DNA of 11,210 bases, from contig JASHXQ010000119.1 of NCBI GenBank assembly GCA_030043455.1, positions 1 through 11,210 on the forward strand, written 5' to 3'. The notes under the pieces were generated by a model that had not been told where the DNA came from, ran no database searches, and saw only the letters and a program-made list of their open reading frames with translations. A program made the position numbers and the translations under genes. The number at the start of each line of letters is the position of its first letter. The stretch's first letter is position 1. This document shows positions 7,755 to 11,210 of the stretch, piece by piece. Origin of the DNA: Nitrososphaerales archaeon. Lineage in GTDB: Archaea; Thermoproteota; Nitrososphaeria; Nitrososphaerales; CADDZS01.

Positions 7755-7820
7755 TCCGTTGAGAGCAAAGGCCGTAAAGTTTAATCTCTTTAGAGTTTAG
7801 GGCTATCGCGGGAAAACATC

Positions 7821-7958
7821 GTGTATCTTCACTTCGCTGCGCTGGTCAAATCGGTTTTTCTTTCATCGAATGCACAACTTGATCCTGTGCTAGGTGTCAT
7901 TGCAGCGATCGCCTTTGCTGGGATTGCGATCATCTTCGTAGCCCTGAAGAAACAGTAG
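7821..7958 (+). CDS. Probable 45-aa single-pass membrane protein
   Basis: A short open frame begins with GTG and encodes about 45 residues ending in TAG. The C-terminal half, DPVLGVIAAIAFAGIAIIFV, is a clear transmembrane helix followed by the basic tail ALKKQ; the N-terminal half is also fairly hydrophobic (YLHFAALVKSVFLSS). It sits 66 bp after the NAPRTase stop. An AT-rich stretch, AGTTTAATCTCTTTAGAG (7778-7795), ends about 25 bases before the GTG and could serve as a promoter for a short leader. I recognise no family. Support is the coherent hydrophobic-then-positive topology and the promoter placement; a chance ORF is still possible at this length. Confidence 0.42.
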   Translation: MYLHFAALVKSVFLSSNAQLDPVLGVIAAIAFAGIAIIFVALKKQ

Positions 7959-7981
7959 TCTACCGCTAGCGCACTGATCGG

Positions 7982-8007
7982 CGTGTTATACTCGCAATGC
8001 TAACGCG
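7982..8007. repeat. Inverted repeat in the gap between the small membrane ORF and tRNA-Ala
   Basis: CGTGTTA (7982-7988) pairs with TAACGCG (8001-8007) as a 7-bp stem with one G-T pair and a 12-base loop. A nested CTCGC/GCGAG pair overlaps it. It could be a transcript-end hairpin or a protein-binding site, but no T-tract follows. The rest of 7959-8137 shows nothing I can assign; an ORF from 7997 runs into the tRNA and is not credible. Confidence 0.25.
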
Positions 8008-8180
8008 AGGTATCTATGATGAAAAGCACAGGATCAGGTACCTGGGCCGGTCGGGATTTTCTCCAGCTTGCATTCAGCTAGCGAATGAAAAGAGAATCAA
8101 ACGGACTTCGAATCATGTTCTCTTTGTTAAGAAGGAGTGGACCGGCTGGGATTTGAACCCAGGACCCCCACCATGCCAAA

Positions 8181-8211
8181 GTTACCGGGATTGAAAGCTT
8201 CTCAATTCCCC
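8181..8211 (-). other. Anticodon-stem intron of tRNA-Ala (31 bases, between positions 30 and 31)
   Basis: Exon TACC pairs perfectly with intron GGTA to form the 4-bp central helix. It is flanked by 3-base bulges ACG (cut AC^G) and ACT (cut AC^T). The intron folds through GGG/CCC and ATTGA/TCAAT. The predicted cut reconstitutes a 5-bp anticodon stem and a 7-base loop, an independent check of the boundaries. The position is non-canonical; the usual archaeal site is 37/38. Confidence 0.82.
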
Positions 8212-8227
8212 GTGGTATCCTACCAGG

Positions 8228-8251
8228 CTTTCCGAAGTGGAAGGAACTTCT
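8228..8251 (-). other. D-loop intron of tRNA-Ala (24 bases)
   Basis: The insertion interrupts the D-loop between GTCTAG and CCTGG. It begins with A, forms a perfect 5-bp hairpin GAAGT/ACTTC around a 7-base loop, and ends GGAAAG. The GGAA can pair with exon GTCT (U-A, C-G, U-G, with a G-A mismatch). This leaves 3-base bulges AGA and AGC that are cut AG^A and AG^C, a relaxed bulge-helix-bulge. Excision gives the standard D-loop AGCCTGGTA. Confidence 0.8.
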
Positions 8252-8299
8252 CTAGACGACCGGCCCTTTGTGTTCTCCAAATCCCCCTTCGATGAGCTA

Positions 8300-8309
8300 T
8301 TAAGTATAA
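8300..8309 (-). promoter_or_regulatory. Possible TATA box for tRNA-Ala
   Basis: The minus strand reads TTATACTTAA, 34-43 bases before the tRNA 5' end. This fits a transcript with a leader of roughly 10 bases. It is the only good TATA-like element upstream of the tRNA. Confidence 0.4.
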
Positions 8310-8437
8310 TCCAACGAAAACATATTTTTGAAATTTTTTATCCTCCAGATTTTTGGAGGAAGCTGGATTCATGTGAGAGATCTATACAAGATCTTGAAGA
8401 ATCTTTAATCGAGTGGTTGGCGGGATCGAAATTGGAA

Positions 8438-9202
8438 ATGAGGATCGCCAGAGATCCTTGGGCTGTCTCGCGTGTCTTGGTCGTTTTGCTCTTCATGGTA
8501 GTTTTGATCGCGACTATAGCTACAGTTTATTTTCTGATGGGAACGACTATGGATTCCGGTAATTCAACAAGTGGCACATCTCAAGTTATTGAGTTGACTT
8601 CGCCTGGGGTTTCCGGATATCTCCGCATGAGCCTTGACTTCCCTAATACTATAATCGCTTCACCCGACCTGTCTTGGATCAATTACTCTGTAAGCTTTCT
8701 AGCTGTGGCCGAGACGCCTCAATCCTTTTCTTTAACTGTTAACACTCCGCACGAATTGATTGGTCAATTTTCAGAAAGAACCTTGACAGTAGGAACCGGG
8801 GAATTCAACGATACACTGCAGCTGGGATCTTCGCCCAATATGTTACCGGGAAATTACCGGATAGGAATCAGTGCTGACAGTGGCGGTTCGAATTTGTCTG
8901 CATCGTTAACCGTCCAAGTACTGAAGTATTTGGTGGTCACCATCGGGACATCTTTTGTTCCCCAAAACTTGACAGTCGTTCAAGGCAATTCGGTGACTTG
9001 GCTTAGGCTCAATGGAATCCTTAGTCAGTCAGACGATGGCTCCCACGATGTGGATTTTTCCAGCGGGATCTCTACAGTATCCCCGACCTTGGCTCAATTT
9101 CAGTCTTGGAGTTACAATTTCACTCAAACGGGAAATTACAGCTACTATTGCAAGTATCATCCATTCATGACTGGGGACATTATCGTGATTTCTTCGAGCT
9201 AA
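8438..9202 (+). CDS. Membrane-anchored cupredoxin (amicyanin/plastocyanin-like)
   Basis: From the ATG at 8438 this is 254 aa: a short basic N-terminus, one transmembrane helix (about residues 11-34, VLVVLLFMVVLIATIATVYF), and a Ser/Thr-rich linker. A beta-rich Ig-like domain (about 46-160) and a C-terminal cupredoxin domain (about 163-250) follow. Type 1 copper ligands are visible: His203 in GSHDVDF and Cys238, His241, Met244 in YYCKYHPFMTG. The C-x2-H-x2-M spacing is the short loop of amicyanin. The copper domain would face outside the cell and carry electrons; the partner is unknown. The frame stays open upstream to a GTG at 8270 and one at 8237, the latter inside the tRNA-Ala gene. The extension (ending SIQDLEESLIEWLAG) looks protein-like, so a GTG 8270 start is possible. 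An AT-rich block at 8320-8341 looks more like a promoter and favours the ATG. Confidence 0.8.
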   Translation: MRIARDPWAVSRVLVVLLFMVVLIATIATVYFLMGTTMDSGNSTSGTSQVIELTSPGVSGYLRMSLDFPNTIIASPDLSWINYSVSFLAVAETPQSFSLTVNTPHELIGQFSERTLTVGTGEFNDTLQLGSSPNMLPGNYRIGISADSGGSNLSASLTVQVLKYLVVTIGTSFVPQNLTVVQGNSVTWLRLNGILSQSDDGSHDVDFSSGISTVSPTLAQFQSWSYNFTQTGNYSYYCKYHPFMTGDIIVISSS

Positions 9203-9330
9203 AGATTTGAATTCTTCAATTGCTCTAAAATAAAGAGACACCTGATGCAAAAGTAGAGGCCTTTGGTTCACAAAATTCCGAGGAAGATCTTTCTCTAACC
9301 GAATTAAAAATTTGAAAAAACGGATATTGG

Positions 9331-9339
9331 TTTATTAAC
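9331..9339 (+). promoter_or_regulatory. TATA box for tRNA-Gly, inside an inverted repeat
   Basis: TTTATTAAC lies 28-36 bases before the tRNA 5' end, the expected archaeal TATA distance. It overlaps a perfect 5-bp inverted repeat GGTTT (9329-9333)/AAACC (9340-9344). The remainder of 9203-9366 is AT-rich intergenic DNA with no gene that I can support. Confidence 0.5.
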
Positions 9340-9381
9340 AAACCTAGGAAAATCAGGCTTTCGCGAGCGGCGATCGTCTAG

Positions 9382-9430
9382 ACGCAAGTTGTTTTTCTCG
9401 TGTGCTATCGAAATTCAATATGCGGGAAAT
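9382..9430 (+). other. D-loop intron of tRNA-Gly (49 bases)
   Basis: It interrupts the D-loop between GTCTAG and CCTGG, the same site as in tRNA-Ala. It begins with A, then CGCA (9383-9386) pairs with TGCG (9421-9424). It ends GGAA (9425-9428) plus AT. GGAA can pair with exon GTCT (three pairs plus a G-A mismatch), leaving bulges AG^A and AT^C. The interior is AT-rich and unstructured by eye. Confidence 0.8.
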
Positions 9431-9455
9431 CCTGGTCTAGGACATCAGCCTGCCA

Positions 9456-9489
9456 ATTTCCACTTCTCGAAAAAAGTGGCGAAGCAGTG
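9456..9489 (+). other. Canonical 37/38 intron of tRNA-Gly (34 bases)
   Basis: Exon CTGC (positions 32-35) pairs with intron GCAG (9484-9487) as the 4-bp central helix. Bulges CAA (cut CA^A) and TGC (cut TG^C) flank it. The outer helix is the anticodon stem, and the intron helix is CCACTT/AAGTGG (9460-9465/9474-9479). This is a textbook bulge-helix-bulge substrate for the archaeal splicing endonuclease at the standard site. Confidence 0.9.
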
Positions 9490-9524
9490 CGCTGGTAACC
9501 CGGGTTCGAATCCCGGTCGCCGCA

Positions 9525-9530
9525 TTTTTT
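9525..9530 (+). terminator. Poly-T terminator of tRNA-Gly
   Basis: A run of six T directly follows the discriminator base, as expected for T-tract termination by archaeal RNA polymerase. A second T7 run at 9587-9593 could act as a backup. Confidence 0.6.
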
Positions 9531-9630
9531 GAATAGTCAAGGAAGCTACATCAGAAATCGTCGCCTAATGGATCAGCACCCAGATCTTTTTTTGTAACGA
9601 TCTTCGCTGAGATCCCCGACAACGACCGTC

Positions 9631-9643
9631 AAATATTAAATAT
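9631..9643 (+). promoter_or_regulatory. Probable TATA region of the ferredoxin gene
   Basis: AAATATTAAATAT is the strongest AT-rich element in the 156-bp gap after tRNA-Gly. It lies 38-50 bases before the ferredoxin ATG, implying a leader of about 15 bases. A 5-bp hairpin GATCT/AGATC (9599-9603/9610-9614) lies just upstream. Confidence 0.5.
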
Positions 9644-9680
9644 CACAAATTGAGGATTGGGCTTGTTAGTGTAGTCCATA

Positions 9681-10118
9681 ATGGTCGAACTTTCTGCTCT
9701 CGACTTTAAGCCGAAGCCAATCGACGGAGATTTTCTTTCAAAGCCCAATGAATATCCGGTGACCGGGACGCATGAAGGACACGATGTTAGAGCGGAGGGA
9801 ATTCAGAGGATGGATGCGAATGGGAATCCTTACCCTACCTCCTTTGGGATTCATGGCACATGGGTTGCGGTTGACTGGGAGTCCTGCATTGCAGATGGAC
9901 AATGCTCCGATGTCTGCCCAGTAAATGTATTCGGATGGTTCTTGCGCGGCGATGGTCAGGGGGGTTCTGGCAATGACGTAAAGATTCAGGAAGGTTCCGA
10001 GCAATGGCAGCAGTTCAGAACTGACAAGATCGATCCCATAAGGGAAGCCGATTGCATATTTTGCATGGCTTGCGAGACTGTCTGCCCTACCGTGGCAATC
10101 AAGATCACGCCAAAGTAG
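9681..10118 (+). CDS. zfx: Zinc-containing 7Fe ferredoxin
   Basis: This 145-aa cytoplasmic electron carrier resembles Sulfolobus and Thermoplasma zinc ferredoxins. The zinc site is predicted from His31 and His34 (THEGHDV), His58 (FGIHGTWV) and Asp118 (KIDPI). The first cluster motif, CIADGQCSDVCP (Cys69, 75, 79), has Asp72 where a fourth Cys would be, which predicts a [3Fe-4S] cluster. The second, CIFCMACETVCP (Cys125, 128, 131, 135), completes a [4Fe-4S] cluster. Such ferredoxins typically accept electrons from 2-oxoacid:ferredoxin oxidoreductases. The protein is longer than the 103-aa Sulfolobus homologue, with about 20 extra N-terminal residues and a Gly/Gln-rich insertion (about 90-112) between the cluster motifs. 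The start is ATG behind a good TATA region. Its stop abuts the hisS stop with no bases between. Confidence 0.95.
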   Translation: MVELSALDFKPKPIDGDFLSKPNEYPVTGTHEGHDVRAEGIQRMDANGNPYPTSFGIHGTWVAVDWESCIADGQCSDVCPVNVFGWFLRGDGQGGSGNDVKIQEGSEQWQQFRTDKIDPIREADCIFCMACETVCPTVAIKITPK

Positions 10119-11210
10119 CTACAGTAAGAGTCCGGCTTTCAGCCTACTTTCTAGGCTGTTCAACTGCACCACCTCCTCGTTTCCGGAGGTCATCCACTTT
10201 ATTTTGACAGAGTTGGAGGCAAGTTCCTTTTCCCCTAGTATTATGACGGCCTTTGTACCCGCTGAAGACTGCGCCTCCAGAATTCTCCGGAGAGTTCGTC
10301 CACCTAGCTCTGATTGGGCTGCTAGCCCTGAAGCGCGCAACTGGGCGGCGATCGAAGTAGCCTTCAGACGAAGTACGGGATCTCTTCCCACTGCTGCAAC
10401 GAACACATTATCCGATTGCTTTCTTGCAAACTTGACGGCAAGAATCGCTCTTTCGACCCCACCGGCAACTCCTGTGGCTCCCAAATCAGGACGGCCGTAA
10501 ATTGCAGGCAGGGAATCGTATCGGCCACCTCCGCAAAGGGATCCAAGCTTAGGGTTGTCTTTGTCAAAGGCTTCGAAAACCATGTCTGTGTAGTAATCGA
10601 TGCCTCTGACTATGCTCAGGTCCAATTCCACGTCGTCTATACCCCTACAGTGCAAAGAATCGATGATTGACGGGAGAGTTCCGGCATCTATTTTGTTCTC
10701 GGAAAGGGCTTCCGAGACCTTGGAAGTATCACCTGCTAGACTCACAAAATCGACCAATCTTTGAAATTGTTCCTTGGAAAAACTCCTGGAATATTCGTCG
10801 GCGATTTGGTCTAAGGGCTTTTTTGCAATCTTGTCGACCGCCCTCATCGCATCAAGGATTGCTCCCTCCCGATCTAGCTGCAACGATTTCCGGATGAAAA
10901 CTTCGAGAATCTTCCGTGAGCCCATTGAAATTCTAGGGTTGGCACCAAGCTTTCGAAACAATCTGGAAGAAAATTCTATGACCTCGGCGTCGGCTTCCGC
11001 ATTGGAGGGACCGAATAGCTCAATGTCCCACTGGTAGAACCACCTGTATTTTCCGTACTGCGGCTCGTCGTACCGCCACACTGAACCGAAGGACCCAAGC
11101 CACATTGGCGGACTCAGCTCTCTCCTCGATGTCACATAACGGGTAATTCCCACAGTGAGATCGAATCGAAGGCCGAGCTCCCTATCACTCTTATCTTTGA
11201 AGTAGTAGAT
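10119..11210 (-). CDS. hisS: Histidyl-tRNA synthetase, C-terminal part (5' end beyond the window)
   Basis: The visible 363 residues cover most of the class II catalytic domain and the whole anticodon-binding domain. The frame is open to the window edge, so the gene starts outside. Reading from the edge, the fragment begins IYYFKDKSDRELGLRFDLTV. The motif 2 arginine loop is VWRYDEPQ (about 44-51 of the fragment). The histidine-specific loop is RGIDYYT (202-208), then GGGRYD (227-232) and motif 3 GVAGGVER (247-254). The anticodon domain occupies the last 100 residues, from FVAAVGRDP onward. A GTG at 11153 is only an internal Val in the DLTVGITRY stretch and not a start. It converges on the ferredoxin gene. 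Confidence 0.96.
   Translation of the reverse strand: MYYFKDKSDRELGLRFDLTVGITRYVTSRRELSPPMWLGSFGSVWRYDEPQYGKYRWFYQWDIELFGPSNAEADAEVIEFSSRLFRKLGANPRISMGSRKILEVFIRKSLQLDREGAILDAMRAVDKIAKKPLDQIADEYSRSFSKEQFQRLVDFVSLAGDTSKVSEALSENKIDAGTLPSIIDSLHCRGIDDVELDLSIVRGIDYYTDMVFEAFDKDNPKLGSLCGGGRYDSLPAIYGRPDLGATGVAGGVERAILAVKFARKQSDNVFVAAVGRDPVLRLKATSIAAQLRASGLAAQSELGGRTLRRILEAQSSAGTKAVIILGEKELASNSVKIKWMTSGNEEVVQLNSLESRLKAGLLL

Larger units (their letters stand above)
8138..8266 (-). tRNA. tRNA-Ala(GGC) with two introns
   Basis: The 5' acceptor GGGCCGG pairs with 3' CCGGTCC, giving the G3-U70 pair that marks alanine tRNAs, with discriminator A73 at 8138. The T-arm is CTGGG-TTCAAAT-CCCAG. Removing a 24-base D-loop insertion and a 31-base anticodon-stem insertion gives a normal 74-base tRNA: D-stem GTCT/GGAT, base A26, anticodon stem CCACT/GGTGG, loop TTGGCAT (anticodon GGC). 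CCA is not encoded. Read without the second intron removed, the region mimics a TGG (Pro) anticodon, but the loop geometry and G3-U70 argue against that. It is transcribed away from the cupredoxin gene. Confidence 0.9.
9367..9524 (+). tRNA. tRNA-Gly(GCC) with two introns
   Basis: Acceptor GCGGCGA pairs perfectly with TCGCCGC, followed by discriminator A at 9524. The T-arm is CCGGG-TTCGAAT-CCCGG. Removing a 49-base D-loop insertion and a 34-base anticodon-loop insertion yields a 75-base tRNA with D-stem GTCT/GGAC, D-loop AGCCTGGTCTA, anticodon stem TCAGC/GCTGG and loop CTGCCAC (anticodon GCC, glycine). CCA is not encoded. A T6 run follows immediately. GlyRS, which charges it, is encoded elsewhere in the window. 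Confidence 0.93.

Noticed and set aside
8016..8022. C-box-like ATGATGA suggesting a C/D guide RNA
   Set aside because: No D, D' or C' boxes follow at the needed spacing.
7997..8194. 65-codon frame ending in GWDLNPGPPPCQ
   Set aside because: It reads through the T-arm of tRNA-Ala; this peptide string is a classic translation artefact of tRNA antisense.
8138..8266. tRNA-Pro (TGG anticodon) or tRNA pseudogene
   Set aside because: The TGG reading gives a C at position 37 and a poor stem. Removing the BHB intron gives a clean GGC loop with G3-U70.
10416..10897. Plus-strand frames opposite hisS
   Set aside because: They are antisense shadows of conserved HisRS motifs.
1..11210. CRISPR array, insertion sequence, prophage or defence island
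   Set aside because: I saw no regularly spaced direct repeats, transposase or integrase motifs, or defence genes; the gene content is core archaeal metabolism and information processing.

Overview
The window is archaeal chromosomal DNA. The evidence is an archaeal/eukaryotic-type GlyRS and HisRS, an Rpo12 RNA polymerase subunit, a mevalonate-pathway cluster of HMG-CoA synthase, a thiolase-family protein and a DUF35 protein, a zinc-containing 7Fe ferredoxin, and two tRNA genes with bulge-helix-bulge (BHB) introns. The membrane-anchored cupredoxin, the thaumarchaeal-looking tRNA bodies and the zinc ferredoxin point to the Thermoproteota (TACK), probably a Nitrososphaeria/Thaumarchaeota-related lineage. 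That placement is inference; the sequence has no 16S gene or other decisive marker.

Layout. Bases 1-1880 (+) hold three overlapping genes: a small unknown protein, an XRE-type HTH regulator, and a DUF92 membrane protein. They converge, with a tail overlap, on a leftward block (6407-1848): rpo12, HMG-CoA synthase, thiolase-family protein, DUF35 OB-fold/zinc-ribbon protein, and glyS. A rightward nicotinate phosphoribosyltransferase starts divergently from rpo12 at about 6477, followed by a probable 45-aa membrane protein. An interrupted tRNA-Ala(GGC) lies on the minus strand at 8138-8266. It is divergent from a gene for a membrane-anchored cupredoxin. Then come an interrupted tRNA-Gly(GCC), the zinc ferredoxin, and the 3' part of hisS on the minus strand, which runs off the right edge.

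How the genes work together. HMGCS, thiolase and DUF35 families form the archaeal complex that starts isoprenoid (membrane lipid) synthesis. Here HMGCS and DUF35 look intact, but by eye alignment the thiolase-family protein lacks both the nucleophilic Cys (Gly81) and the GHP-motif His (Tyr327). It may therefore be a scaffold or may have changed chemistry. GlyRS, HisRS, the two tRNAs and Rpo12 are information-processing genes; the NAPRTase is NAD salvage; the ferredoxin and cupredoxin are electron carriers.

The strongest new-looking signals are the active-site loss in the thiolase-family protein and the tRNA introns. Each tRNA carries two introns. One of each pair sits at the same D-loop site and uses nearly identical splice geometry in the two unrelated tRNAs. 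I saw no CRISPR array, insertion sequence or defence system.
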